In this document: piece after piece, positions 23,027 to 34,700 of the stretch | Position numbering within the stretch: position 1 is the first letter of the stretch | Layout of the letters: the number at the start of each line of letters is the position of its first letter | From: Erythrophleum ivorense | Lineage: Eukaryota; Streptophyta; Magnoliopsida; Fabales; Fabaceae | Assembly: GCA_026724425.1 (NCBI GenBank) | Contig: JAIUCV010000117.1 | Span: forward strand, 963,501-1,027,500 | Length of the DNA stretch: 64,000 bases | Direction of reading: 5' to 3' | Translations under genes and position numbers: made by a program | Notes under the pieces: model-generated | What the model was told of the DNA's origin: nothing | Seen by the model: only the letters and a program-made list of their open reading frames with translations | Database searches by the model: none

Positions 23027-23800
23027 TTCCAGCGATTGAGCAAAAAAGAACAGAGAGAGATGGAGATTAGTCAACTTCCCAAAAGTCAACTCTTTCTTCA
23101 TTTTTCTTGTTCTTCTTCTTCTCTAGCCTTTGTTTTGAGGCTCTCTTTATTTATAAACTCTGTTTTTGGAGTTATGCATCTGCCAGTGACTCCTAATAGA
23201 CACTCCTTGCTGGTTTTGTTTGTATCTTAATACATTTACAATGACAATTGTATTAGCTGTGTAACAAGATATTACTTTGGATATTGTTCTACAGCACAGA
23301 CAAAAAGTCTCTTTTTTTATTACATAAACATCTTACATTCTCAAGCTTTTACAATTGCTCAATGTATAGAAGAAAAGTGGAAAATCTGATCTCTTCAGTT
23401 TTCAACTTTCACTTCTCAAGCTAATTCCAGCGATTGAACAAGAAAGAACAGAGAGAGAGATGGAGAGATTAGTCAACTTCCCAAAAGTCAACACTTTCTT
23501 CATTTCTCTTCTTCTTCTTCTTCTTTAGCCTTTTGATTTGAGGCTCTTCTTTTATTTACATAAACTCGGGTTTTGGAGTTGTGCCAATGCCTCCTAATAG
23601 AGATACTTTGTTGCTTTTTTTTGTCTGTGTCTTTAACATTCACAATGACAATCTGTATTGCTTGTAACAATATTTTTATCATTGGATATTGTTCAAGAAA
23701 ACAGACAAAATCTTTTTCATTTCTAAAGTTTTTACAACTGTTCAATGTATAAAAGAAAAGTAGAAAACATCTAATCTCTCTCCATATACAGAGGTTCTAC
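23013..23800. repeat. Tandem duplication of the CysRS 3' end
   Basis: Copy 1 (about 23013-23402) starts at the last codons of CysRS (CTTCTCAAAGCTAATTCCAG). Copy 2 (about 23412-23790) starts CTTCTCAAGCTAATTCCAG and follows copy 1 through the AGTCAACTTCCCAAAAGTCA block, the CTCCTAATAGA block and the CAATGTATA block with many small differences. The period is about 399 bp. Confidence 0.85.
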
Positions 23801-23889
23801 AAACTATTCATCATGGCGTTACAAAATCATTCATGTTTGGTTTCACAGAGAGTAAGAGAAGAAACAAAAAAAAAAAAAAACTACTCTAT

Positions 23890-25751
23890 TCACATTGGAA
23901 ATATGTATGTCTTCTTGAACAAGGCGTAAGCGTCACTGTAAATGGCGATTGCATTGGAGAACACCGCAAGAACAATCATGAAAATGGCTATAGTCTTGTC
24001 TCTGTTTGTTGCTCGGTTACGACGATCCCTGAAAAGAAGACAGAAGATTACAATAACATTCAGATAAATGATCTTATTAAGTTCCAAAAAACCAAATCTC
24101 TTAAATTAAACAATGGATCTTACTTTAAGACAACAGCAGAAGGGAAAATGAAACCGATGCAGACAGAAGCTGTTGCTCCAGTGAATTGAAAGGCATCCCA
24201 AATGCTTGGAATGAAGTTAGCACCAACAAAGATCACAGCAATGAGACCAGCAGTGATAGAGCCAAATCTCAGATTACAAGTAGTAAGCGATGGAGCCGTA
24301 GGGAACAAGAGACCGTCGATGTTGACTCGCAGAGGATAGAAGACAATAGGGAACACAAGCATGAGATGAGCTGCGTAGCTGAATCTGACTGCATCGTTTA
24401 GCACCGAGCCAAAAGGGATTCCAAGATTTGTGTCAAAGTTTGCAAGAACATCGTCTAGTGTAGCGTCACCAAACAAGAGGTATCCGAATAAGCTCGTCAT
24501 TATGTAAACAGAAGCACACAACGTAAGAGCTGATCTAACAACGGGTTTGATCTGAGTGGCGTCTTCAAGCTCGTTCTGTATGTTGTGAACTGAAACAAAA
24601 AACCAAATCGAAAGACGAGTTCTTGATTTGATTCATCGAAAAGAAGTGCTTTTTGAGTGTTACCGTTGTAGTGACAAATGTAGGCGTTGACAAGAACGGG
24701 AACAACAGTGAAAAGTCTCCAAAACGAAGCCAAGTCAGTAACATTTGGGAAGAGTCTTGGCATCATTAAACCATCAGTGCACAGCTTTATGATGACAATT
24801 CCGGCAGTGATGACAAGAAAAACAACCGCTAGAGCAACTGATATTGCAGATGTGAATCTCAAAGAATCTGCAGTGAAAGCTTAAGTGATTAGATTTACAT
24901 AGTCATGAAATCAAAAAGCATATTATATGTCTTCATCTAAGAGAATTATGCATCAGATTGTTCTGAAATCTTGAAGATGAGACATACTACTAACCAATTC
25001 TCATACTACATAGTCATGAAAACACAAGATCTCACGCTCTACACTTCATTCTAATACTAACCAATGCGCTTGAAGCATGTCAATGGAGCAAAGACAGAGA
25101 GAGTAGTAATGAGAAGAACAAAAGTTCTTCTGTTCCACCAAGTTTCTCCAAACCATCCATCAAGCATACCAGCATGGTGGATTCCATATTCATTCTTCCC
25201 AGCCAAAACATCACCTTTTCAAGATCCAACATAAACACTATTCAAGAAACTAGCAGCAAAAATCGAATCTTTAATTGCATTTCTGAAATCAGAATCAAAG
25301 ATAGAGAGAGATGAGATAAGTTAGTACCAATGATGATCATGTAAACGATCAAAACGCCAATGTTGCTAACAAGAACAGAGATTTGCAACATAACCCTTCC
25401 GATTTTGCCGAAAGAATCTTCCATTAAACCACCGTAAGATCTTTTCTTCCCGATTCTACTAAACCGGAGCAAGAACTCAATCGTCGTATCGGTTAAGAAA
25501 GCCACCAGAACGATCATTGCGATTCCGGGAACAAGTCCGAGGATCTTCATCGTCGCAGGCAAAGCCATGATACCAGCACCGATGATTGTTGTTGCGAGAT
25601 TGAAAACCGCTCCGCTGAAAGAAGCTCCGTTGAATTCGTCGTGACCGGTCTCGTCGTCGCCGTCTCTCTCTGATTCCGTCAACAGTGGATCGGTGGCATC
25701 GCCGGAGACGGTGATTTGATTTTCGTTCTGGGTTTCATCTTCAATCGCCAT
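23890..25751 (-). CDS. AVT6B: AVT6-type vacuolar amino-acid transporter
   Basis: Five exons (25328..25751, 25062..25214, 24664..24867, 24124..24589, 23890..24028) give 461 residues. After an acidic, hydrophilic N-terminus of about 40 residues, the AAAP/SLC38-like fold starts with FSGAVFNLATTIIGAGIMALP, the family's unwound first helix. About eleven hydrophobic segments follow, with a loop VLAGKNEYGIHHAGMLDGWFGETWW between helices and a last helix AIFMIVLAVFSNAIAIYSDAYALF. AVT6 members move acidic amino acids across the tonoplast. I recall At5g38820 as the orthologue; the AVT6B symbol is from memory. It converges with CysRS. Confidence 0.88.
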
Positions 25752-27100
25752 TATTCACTGAACGCATACAAAGGAAAACAAGAATCGAAGACGAAGAAAA
25801 GATCGATTCAGCTGATTTAGAGAAGTAGAAATCGAAAATCCTAGTTTTGCGAAATCGGGTGTTTATCGAGATTGAGTTGAAAATGTGTTCGGAATATGAT
25901 GATTTCACCCAGAAAAAAACTGACGAATATGTAAGATTTATAAACCCTACCTTGTATTAGCAAATTCCAGAAACAATGGAGATGATTCGAAGAATTTGAG
26001 AATCGATTTTTTTTTTCTTTTTCTGCGAAGAAGAGTAATTGGGGAAGAAGAAGAAGAATGGGAGGTGAAGGAAGAGAAGAGAATGTTTGTTGGCACTTGG
26101 CGCTTATAAAAGACATTTGAAACGGAAGTCTATTTAAAAAAATATAATTAATAAATCAATTAAAAACTATACTTAAATCTCGATTTTTTTTTTTTTTCCG
26201 ACTAACTAATCAATTTTAAGTATTCTATTTCTAAGATGAAAATATCCAATCAAAAATAATAAAGGTTTAAATCTGAAAATGAATTTTAGTTTCCAATTTT
26301 TTTCACGTATTACACTACTAATCTACTTAAACTAATAATTGCTTTGATTGATCCTTTGATCCTTTCGATTGTGAATTCGTCGTTTTCTTTCTTTCTTTTA
26401 GTGTATATAATCTTCTATAGAGTTGTTTTAAAAATGAAATAAAAATAAAAATATAAACATACACATACACATTCTGAAAAATATATTCACTCCAAGATAA
26501 GATAAACTCAGAATGTTGCATCTGAATATTTTGACTCATTCTCTCATGAAAAGTTTGATTCATTGAGATAAGAAGTGAATAGTTTGTGTATCAACTTGAT
26601 TTAATGACTAAAATGACTGTCCCAAAAAAAAAAGATATTACACTAATAACTTTTACAGCAGTTGTTTTTCTAAATGTTGTATAAACAACATTTGTTAAGT
26701 ATTATAGACTTAGTGATTTCTTTCAGTTCCATCTAACCTGAACATTTATATGACAAAACAAAAAAACAAATGGGTGACTCCGAGATCAAGACTATGAAAT
26801 CAACAGGTTTGTACAAATACGGAAACACAAAGTAAAAAGTTGAAAAACAAGCTAAGCCGGAAACAAGAACGGAAACTAAGATATATAAAGCTAAAATATT
26901 GGGACATAAAAGGTCTTTCCATGCAGTCCATTTGGTTGCTTGATTCTCGTCTTCGAGATCATCAGCTATTTCAGCTTGGATTTAAGAAAGCTATACAACC
27001 AAAATTAGATTAATAAGTTAACTTCATTTATTCATTCATCTAGAAAATTTTGTTGTAATAGATATTGTTTTTATTTTATCAAATCAAAGACATTACCTCT
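25752..27100. other. Intergenic between the transporter and the RLP gene
   Basis: The right-hand part holds the presumed transporter promoter and leader. The remainder is AT-rich. Near 26910-26980 the minus strand reads a short unexplained acidic frame (DDLEDENQATKWTAWKDLL) that could be a leftover exon or the 3' region of the RLP gene. No other gene was seen. Confidence 0.4.
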
Positions 27101-29752
27101 CTAATGAGTTGTGGCGTTTTTGATGTTGCTTTTATTTCTGCCAAAAGTGTTCATGAACCATGCTTGTTTGTAGGAAAAAAACATGTATCCAATCGTCAAT
27201 CCAAAGGCAATACCAGGTACGAATCCTATTGCAGCTGCTATCCAACTCAACACCTCTTCTTCATCTTCCTCCTCAGGCTCTGGCGTTTCATGCGGTGCTG
27301 GCTCGTGGATAACTTTACAATCTTCATCAATAGAAGGGCCAAAAAGTCTCGAGTTGTCCTCAAAAGATGAGCAAGGCTGCCTTCGAAACTGAGTGCTCCC
27401 AGGTACTAGACCTACAAGCTTGTTATGAGAGAAGTTCATGTATGCAAGGAACGAAAGGTTTCCTAGCTCTTGTGGAATTTCTCCCGAAAGCTTGTTTCGG
27501 GAAACGTCCAGCGACTCGAGCTGTGTTAAGTTCCCCATAGATGATGGGATGTGGCCGGTGAACGCATTGTTTGACAAGTTGAGCACATGAAGCTCTTTTA
27601 GTAGACCAATGGACTTTGGAATCTCTCCTTCAATCTTGTTTCCCGATAAGTCGATTGCTGTGTAGATTTTAAGGATACGTTGATACTCCAACGCCATACC
27701 TTTATTCATCAAAACCACTGAATCACGGTAATAGCCTGACCCCATGTATTTTTCATTAAAATGGCCTTTATTTTTCTCAAGCGAGGACATTGCATTCCAG
27801 TTCTTGAAAGAATTTGGTAGCAAGGTTCCGTTGAAGTGATTATGTGACAAGTCCATTATCCGCAACTTAGGAAACCAGGTTCGGTGTATTTTTCCGTGGA
27901 ATGCATTGGAGCGTAAGACAAGAACTTGCAGCTTCGGGAGAGAGCTTAACCAGAACGGAAACGTGTCGTTGATTATGTTGCTCTCCACGTTCAGAACTTC
28001 AAGGGTAGAGGAATGGATCAACGATCTTGGTAGCTTTCCCACTAGCTGGTTATGACCGACATCAAGTGACCTTAGACTTTGGTATATATTCCTTGGAAGG
28101 CTTCCACTAAGATGATTTTGACGAAGGATTAGATCTGAAAGGATACTCTTGTGATTTCCCATACAACGAGGGATTGAACCATTGAACTCGTTGTTTGATA
28201 AATCAAGACTGAAAAGGGAGCGCATTGCGCATATGAAAGAGGGAAGATTTCCGCTAAAATTGTTGTTGGAGGCAAGCAATTGCACCATAGGTGGGTTTGA
28301 GACAGAGGGTAGTCTAGCTTCCGTTGGTCTTTCAAAACCGATGAAATTGTTGTTGGAAATGTTCATGTACGCCAACTGTAGTATTAGCCATCCAGGCACC
28401 TGGCCTTTGATTTTGTTGTTGGAAATGTCTAGTGTTGTCATTCCGTGTTGACTTCTTAGAATCTCTGGAAACTCGGTGATACCGCATCCTGACAAGTACA
28501 AAGAATCTATCGATTGCGAAGGAGTGTCAGGAAGGAAAGTCTTGTTTGTTGCTAAAACATGGCTTCCTGAGAGATCCAATGAAATGAGCTTCGTAAAAGA
28601 TGATAAGATTGCATTCAAATCAATGGTAGTGGTGGTGTTTGAATAAGATAAGTGAAAATTTGCAAGCAACTTGAGAGGATAGAAGATGGTAAAATCAAGT
28701 GGGCCTTGGATGTTGAAATGGGAAAGGTCAAGTGTCCGGAGGTTGACTAATCTAGAAATGAATCTCGGAATTGGCCCTCTAAAGTTGTTGTTGCCAAGGT
28801 CTAAATACATAAGCTGAGATGGTGAAGATATATTCCCAAACTGATCAAGAGTGTTGTTGAGTTGGTTATCTCTCAAATCAATAAAGATCAAAGAAGGAAT
28901 GGTGAAGAGAGAAGAAGGTAGAGTTCCAACGAAAGCATTGTCAAATGCGGAAAAGGTTATCAAGTTGGAAAGTGAGCTCATGTTAGGAGGAAGAGTGCCT
29001 GTGAACTGATTACGAAAGAGTGATAGTTCTGACAATTTTGAAAGATTTACTAGCTCAAGTGGGAGGTTACCACGAAGCTTGTTGTCATCAACACGTAAGA
29101 TCTCCAACTGCTTCAAACTACCAAAAGAAGAAGGGATCTCACCAAAAAAATTGTTAATAGAGAAGTCAAGAGAGGTGAGATATGACAAGTTTCCAAGTGA
29201 AGCTGGGATTTCACCAGCAAAATTGTTATCATTGAGGTGGAAAGAGTTGAGATGATAAAGATTTCCAATCGAAGAAGGAATCCAACCATTGAAATGATTT
29301 CCAGAAAGAACGAGAGAGGTGAGATGAGAAAGATTTCCAATCGAAGACGGGATTTGACCACTCAAATGATTGTATGAGAGGTCTAGAGTGGTTAGAAAAC
29401 GAAAGTTTTGAAGTTTTAAGAAACTGTTGTTTGAGTGAAACTGACCAATGAGGCAACTACAACTAAGATCTAGCTCGATCACTTCCCCGGACTTGGCATC
29501 GCATGTGACACCGTCCCAATAACAACAGTCGCTGTTGTTCGTCCATGACTCCGTCTTTGGAGGACCTATACAACCAGAACAAGGCTTCTTCACCTCAAAC
29601 TCGTTCTTGAATTCGAGAAGAGCGTCCTTTTGTTCATGATGACACAAGTGTCTAGTAGGAGCTGCAAACACGTCGTCGAAATGAAAAATGAATAAGAAAA
29701 GAAACGAAAGAGTAATAGGAATGATACTCGTTGAGTTCCAAAAGGCTTTCAT
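27101..29752 (-). CDS. LRR receptor-like protein (RLP)
   Basis: One exon of 883 residues. Order: signal peptide (about 1-30), LRR N-cap with paired Cys in SDCCYWDGVTCD (about 85-96), a long run of 24-residue plant LRRs (LxxLDLSxNxLSGxIPSSIGNL), an island-like break with the conserved RDSVVLMNKGMALEYQRILKIYTAIDLSGN region near residue 680, four more LRRs, an acidic spacer (PEPEEEDEEE), one membrane segment WIAAAIGFVPGIAFGLTIGYMFF and a tail of about 25 residues with no kinase. RLPs act at the plasma membrane with partner kinases in pathogen sensing or development. The protein is complete, with no stop. I recall no RLP at this position in A. thaliana. The exact subfamily is not assigned. Confidence 0.92.
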   Translation of the reverse strand: MKAFWNSTSIIPITLSFLFLFIFHFDDVFAAPTRHLCHHEQKDALLEFKNEFEVKKPCSGCIGPPKTESWTNNSDCCYWDGVTCDAKSGEVIELDLSCSCLIGQFHSNNSFLKLQNFRFLTTLDLSYNHLSGQIPSSIGNLSHLTSLVLSGNHFNGWIPSSIGNLYHLNSFHLNDNNFAGEIPASLGNLSYLTSLDFSINNFFGEIPSSFGSLKQLEILRVDDNKLRGNLPLELVNLSKLSELSLFRNQFTGTLPPNMSSLSNLITFSAFDNAFVGTLPSSLFTIPSLIFIDLRDNQLNNTLDQFGNISSPSQLMYLDLGNNNFRGPIPRFISRLVNLRTLDLSHFNIQGPLDFTIFYPLKLLANFHLSYSNTTTTIDLNAILSSFTKLISLDLSGSHVLATNKTFLPDTPSQSIDSLYLSGCGITEFPEILRSQHGMTTLDISNNKIKGQVPGWLILQLAYMNISNNNFIGFERPTEARLPSVSNPPMVQLLASNNNFSGNLPSFICAMRSLFSLDLSNNEFNGSIPRCMGNHKSILSDLILRQNHLSGSLPRNIYQSLRSLDVGHNQLVGKLPRSLIHSSTLEVLNVESNIINDTFPFWLSSLPKLQVLVLRSNAFHGKIHRTWFPKLRIMDLSHNHFNGTLLPNSFKNWNAMSSLEKNKGHFNEKYMGSGYYRDSVVLMNKGMALEYQRILKIYTAIDLSGNKIEGEIPKSIGLLKELHVLNLSNNAFTGHIPSSMGNLTQLESLDVSRNKLSGEIPQELGNLSFLAYMNFSHNKLVGLVPGSTQFRRQPCSSFEDNSRLFGPSIDEDCKVIHEPAPHETPEPEEEDEEEVLSWIAAAIGFVPGIAFGLTIGYMFFSYKQAWFMNTFGRNKSNIKNATTH

Positions 29753-30569
29753 CCTTCTTGAAGTAAATTTTACTCTCTCTAGAATATTAACAATGAAAAA
29801 GCAGAAATGAAAATTTGAGATGGTAAGATGGTTTCATGACTCATCTCCTTTAAATACAAAATAATAGATAATACACAATATAGCTATACTCCAAAAAGAT
29901 AAGTCCAATCAGCGTTGACTCACTAACTAATCTTTCTAGCAAAGTCTTCTTGACTTGGACAGAGATGGTAAGGAAAAGTCTTTGTGTTGATAAGTTGGGT
30001 TCAATACATTTTTGATTTTCTTGTTGTAAACTTCATATGTTGTTTGTCCAAACGAATAATAGGCTAACATATTCCACAAAAAAAAGAAGAGTACCAAAAA
30101 TCGATAACACGAATTAAATACATGAATTTTCACTACACCACCCGGTTAAGAAAAATAGTGAGCATTTTCAAGAAAAACATGTTGAGAATTTGGTGTGGTT
30201 TGGTATTGCAATCACCGACGTATCGTTTTCAATGCCTAGACATTTAGACAACAATACCAACTATAGAAGTCTACAAGAAAAAATCTAAAGCAATCTCCAC
30301 CAAGCAATACCTTCTTATGGTCCATGCATGTCTTAGTATTCTAGTAATTATTACTTTTTTGTACGTTTGCTTTCTTCGCCGACGTGTTTCATTGCTGGGC
30401 CTAACTTTAAGTGATTTCACTTGAATTAGATCAAAGCCCAATCGTTAGGCCTAATTTTCCGAATGCACCTAACTAACGATACTTTGGTAGCTGCAATTCA
30501 GTACTATCTTGGAAACGCCAAGGATTTGGAGTTTTGAAACTGCGTGCGTCGCGGCATCAGGCCTATGAT
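29753..30569. other. RLP upstream region
   Basis: AT-rich promoter-side sequence of the minus-strand RLP gene. Only short ORFs occur (the longest at 29936-30133, not recognised). No elements with clear ends were seen. Confidence 0.4.
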
Positions 30570-30745
30570 CCACAAATGATAGTTTCCTTAGTTTAGGAGG
30601 AATCTTAACTTAACTGAAGTTTCGAGTCAAGTCTAGCGGCTCGAGTTCGGTCAGATTTGCCATACGTGATGGGATGTCATGTGGCCATCGAAATGGTTAT
30701 TTGACAAGCTGATCACAATTAGACCCAATGACAAGTACAACAGAT
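30570..30745 (-). pseudogene. Decayed RLP (LRR) gene scrap
   Basis: This region aligns with 27450-27610 of the intact RLP gene. Shared words include GTTTCG.G..AAGTC.AGCG.CTCGAG, GATGGGATGT.ATGTGGCC, and TTATTTGACAAGCTGATCAC against TTGTTTGACAAGTTGAGCAC. Small indels break the frame. It is a remnant of a former RLP paralogue next to the intact gene, pointing to an older tandem pair. Confidence 0.65.
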
Positions 30746-31157
30746 TTGATATAACTATCTGGAAACTAAGTATTACTACTGTTCACTACGACGAACCACA
30801 ATATTATATACTATTTCTGTTTCAAAATAGTTGCCACTGTAAGCCTAAATTTTTGTTTCAGATTAGTTGTGGAACCTGTGGTTCATTTTTCGATGCAAGT
30901 TTTTGTAAAAAAAATTCAAAAAAATAGTTCAATAAGTAGTTATATCATTTTAGACAAGCTTCCAAAAAGTTTGAAGCTTTTCAGTTTTTTTCATTAAAGT
31001 AGTTCAATAAATCTTTAGGTGAAAAACAATAATTCACATTTGTTTCTGTAAATTTATTTCCTTTCTATATAATTTAATCGTAGCTGCATGATTGTTATAT
31101 GCTTTTACATTGGTTTGACCCAATTGAAGTACTCGGGGTCCACCCTGTCCTCTACTA

Positions 31158-31170
31158 GTCTATATTAACA
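31158..31170 (+). promoter_or_regulatory. TATA-like element before the bZIP gene
   Basis: A CTATATTAACACC sequence about 125 bp before the ATG is followed by a CT-rich leader, which suits a plant core promoter. This rests on consensus only. Confidence 0.4.
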
Positions 31171-31292
31171 CCTCTTCTCTTCAGTATTCACATACCAAAG
31201 ATTCATCACAACTCCCTAAATCTTCCTATCTTTTTTCATTCTCGCATCATCTAAGAAAGAGCCCTATCTTGCGTGGCAAGTCTCCACCAATA

Positions 31293-31781
31293 ATGCATCC
31301 ATCAACCAACATTTTCAGCCTCCACGGTTCCCCACCTTCGTACCTTTCCCATTACCATACATCCTCCCCATTTTGCGTCGACGGGCAAAACCCTAGTCCA
31401 TTCTACAGCTTCCAAACTGGTGTAAACACTTCACAGTTCACGAGCAGCAATAAATCGACTTCGGATGAAGCAGAAGAGTATCAGAAGGATATAATGAATG
31501 AGAGGAAGCAGAGGAAGAAGGTATCAAACAGAGAATCAGCGAGGAGATCGCGTATGAGGAAGCGGAGACAGCTTGATGAGCTTTGGTCACAAGTAATGTG
31601 GCTTAGAAATGAGAACCATCAGTTGCTTCATAAGCTTAACCGCGTCTTGGAGTCTCGCGAGAAGGTTATTGAAGAGAATGGTCAGCTCAAAGAGGAAACC
31701 TCTGAGCTTAAGCAAATGATTAGTGATATGCAGCTTCAGAACCAGAGTCCTTTTTCTTATTTTAGAGATGACATTGTATAG
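31293..31781 (+). CDS. BZIP43: bZIP transcription factor, bZIP43-like
   Basis: Intronless, 162 residues from the ATG at 31293 (MHPSTNIFSLHG); the frame extends slightly upstream but without an earlier ATG. The basic region NRESARRSRMRKRRQ carries the invariant N-x7-R, and the zipper continues as heptads from LDELWSQVMWLRNENHQLL through about eight turns to LKQMISDMQLQ. The size and intronless structure fit group S bZIPs, which bind ACGT-type sites, often as heterodimers with group C. No conserved upstream ORF of the sucrose-control type was seen in the short leader. I recall At5g38800 as the orthologue. Confidence 0.92.
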   Translation: MHPSTNIFSLHGSPPSYLSHYHTSSPFCVDGQNPSPFYSFQTGVNTSQFTSSNKSTSDEAEEYQKDIMNERKQRKKVSNRESARRSRMRKRRQLDELWSQVMWLRNENHQLLHKLNRVLESREKVIEENGQLKEETSELKQMISDMQLQNQSPFSYFRDDIV

Positions 31782-34700
31782 ATGTTTTTGAGTGGCTCTA
31801 GTTTGTATCTGTATATGTATATCTAGATATATATCTCAGATAATGACGATAAATTAGAAAATTAGTCATTGCTTTGTTCTTAAGAACAAAATTTTCCGAA
31901 CTTTTGTTGCATTTGAGCGAAGGAAACGTCGACGTTTCTTAGCCACGCAATCGTTCTGTTTGTATTTTGGTGTATATTTTTTAATATAAATCGTGTTATT
32001 AAAAATTATATTATAAACAGTAAATGCAAATTTCAAATAAAAATTGCAAAAAGTTGTTCTTGTGTTTAACCTTTTGTTTACAATTAAAACAAAAAATAAA
32101 ACTAAAAATGGCCAAGATTGTGAATTTATTTGTAACAAAAATAAACATTTGGTAAACTTTTACAGTCTGGTTATGTAAAGCAAAAGCCTAAAGCTAACTT
32201 GCAAAGTCACCAGGTCTACCAAAACTTTATTAAAACAATATGGGTGTAACGGGTGACCAGAGAATGAAGGGGAATAATGTTGTTACTCGTTCCTTAAAAT
32301 TTTTACCATTTACATGGAATATTTTTTCCATATTGTTCTTTCTTATTCTTTATTATTTAAAAAAACTTTAGTATTAAAATATTCCTCATCAAATATTGAG
32401 AGGAACAAAAGTTCCCTATTTTTTATTCTTTTTCATTCCATTATTTATGTTCATCTAATAGTCACCGGTTACACCCTATATATATTGGTATAAACGCGCA
32501 TGGACTTAAAATGTTATTTTGCATGATTTAATTTACAGAACATTAAAAAAAGACACATTTTGGTTTAGCTTACAAAACAGTGTCAATTTTTTATTAGGGC
32601 ACTTACGATTGGATAGTATATAGATAAACAGAGCTTAGTACGTCTTATTTATGTTTTTTTTTTTTGGTATCAATGTCTTACTTATGTTTAGTTATATTAT
32701 TAGTTGTTATCTTGTTTTTAATGATATTTTCCTTTCAGAATTTTTTTTCATGGGTGTTCTTAAACTAAGAGGCTTTAGCTACCGAAGAGGCTTTAAACTA
32801 AGACGTACGTGATCAGATTTTGTGTTACCTGAGAGAATCCAGGACCCTCCACTTTACTCAATTAATCTAGGAAAAGGAAGACAAACAAACAATCTTACGT
32901 AAGGATGACTTTTTCAGTCAAGAAAACAAACTGCTTTTCTTCCATTCGGGTGGCGAGAAACTTACGGGACAAGAAAACAAAGAGCGACCACTAAGAGTGT
33001 AGCCTTGTAGGACATAACGTAAGTGGATGATTGAAAGAGACTTGTGATTGAAACAGACAATGAAAGAAATAGCAACTGGTTTTCCAAACCACCTCAAAAG
33101 TTGGAAAAACTCACTGCGCTTTATAGTCAAGACAGGTACGAACCACTTTAGTTTCTTTCTTTTTCAGTCAAGATAAGAACAGTTTGGTCCCATTCCCATC
33201 TATCACAATCAACATTCTTCTTCTTTCACTTTGATTATTTTATAAAATGATTCATCACAATCTCAGTCTATGTATGTGTGTGGCAAAGTATATTTACTAT
33301 CTGATTCATGTTTGTTCTCTTCTTTGAGTTGATTCGATTCAAATATACGGATAACCAAAAGTTTAAAAAGAAAAACAAGCAGTGACTTTCATATCCTTCA
33401 CAAGAAGAGAAAATTTTAAATACTAAAATTATAAACTTTAAATATCGTGTCCAGTCTGAAATAGCTGTACATATATATGTGCATTTATAACATTGAATAC
33501 GCATTATATATGTATTTATTTAAAATTATATTTTAATCAAACTGATCACAAATTTTAATTTTAAAAGATTAAGCAACAAATTATTAAAATGCCTTTTGAA
33601 AGGAATGCTACAATATATGCTTAGTTAGTTTTAATATTTTTCATATACTTTGATTGTTTTATTTTTGATAATTTATATGTAAAATATTCATGTAAAGAAA
33701 AACATAACCGATCATGGAAAAGCAAAACATCCGTTTTATTGGCAACTGGCAAGCTCTAATGTGCACGTGTATATGTAAAAATAATTACTAAAAGTAGAAT
33801 ATGTAGTTGGGACAAAGATTTTTTTTGTAACTTTGTCGTACAGTGATTGGTTGCTCCTTTCAAAAGTTTTTGCCTTTCTACTATAACTTTTAATTTTGTG
33901 AGTATTGTTTCATCTCTTAGCAAGTACATGCTAATTCTTGATCTCCATATAATGCTTTTGTTTTATCTTTGCAAATGAATGAAAAAAACTTTATTAAACT
34001 TTGCTTGAAAATACAAAAATTGAAAATACAACGATGAAAATACAAAGAGAATATGAAAATGCAAATTGTTTGAAACCCACACAATATCAGTAGAGAAAAA
34101 TAGGGAAAATGCATACATTTGTATAAACATATGATAAGAGAGTAGTAGAGAGGGCAACTATTTAGCATGTTTGATAGGATTCTCTAGTGCTTCCGGTTTC
34201 CTAATCCCCTTCTACCGTGACGACTACTTCCTCGGTTTCCATGTCTCTTGGACAGTAATCCATTGCATCTCTTAAGAGTTTTGAGATGGTTTGAAGAGAC
34301 GTTACGTAAAATTCTCTAGACTAACATTGTTATGTTCAACAAATTTGCAACTATTTTGGTAAATTTACTACATCTGTTGTAGTATGTGCTTAGATCTTCT
34401 TGATCTCCTAGGCATATATGATATATGTCTAGCTGTATATATATAGTGGAGATCATATGAACAGTAACTTATGATATATATACAACCAGTATCCAAAAAT
34501 CTCTTAACGAATACTTTTGAAAATACAACTTATAAGATTTTCACCGACATGTATCTATTTCTGTTTTATGTGGTTAAATTGTATATCTATCTTCTAAATT
34601 TTGTGCGAGGAATATAATTATAAACTTTCAAAATATACATGCGTAGATTAATTTGTCTTTGTCCAAAAAGTCACTGTTGTAAATTTTATTTATTTTATTT

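Noticed and set aside
27183..29456. Several ORFs overlapping the RLP on both strands
   Set aside because: They are frame shadows of the long LRR ORF; their codon content follows the LRR repeat pattern.
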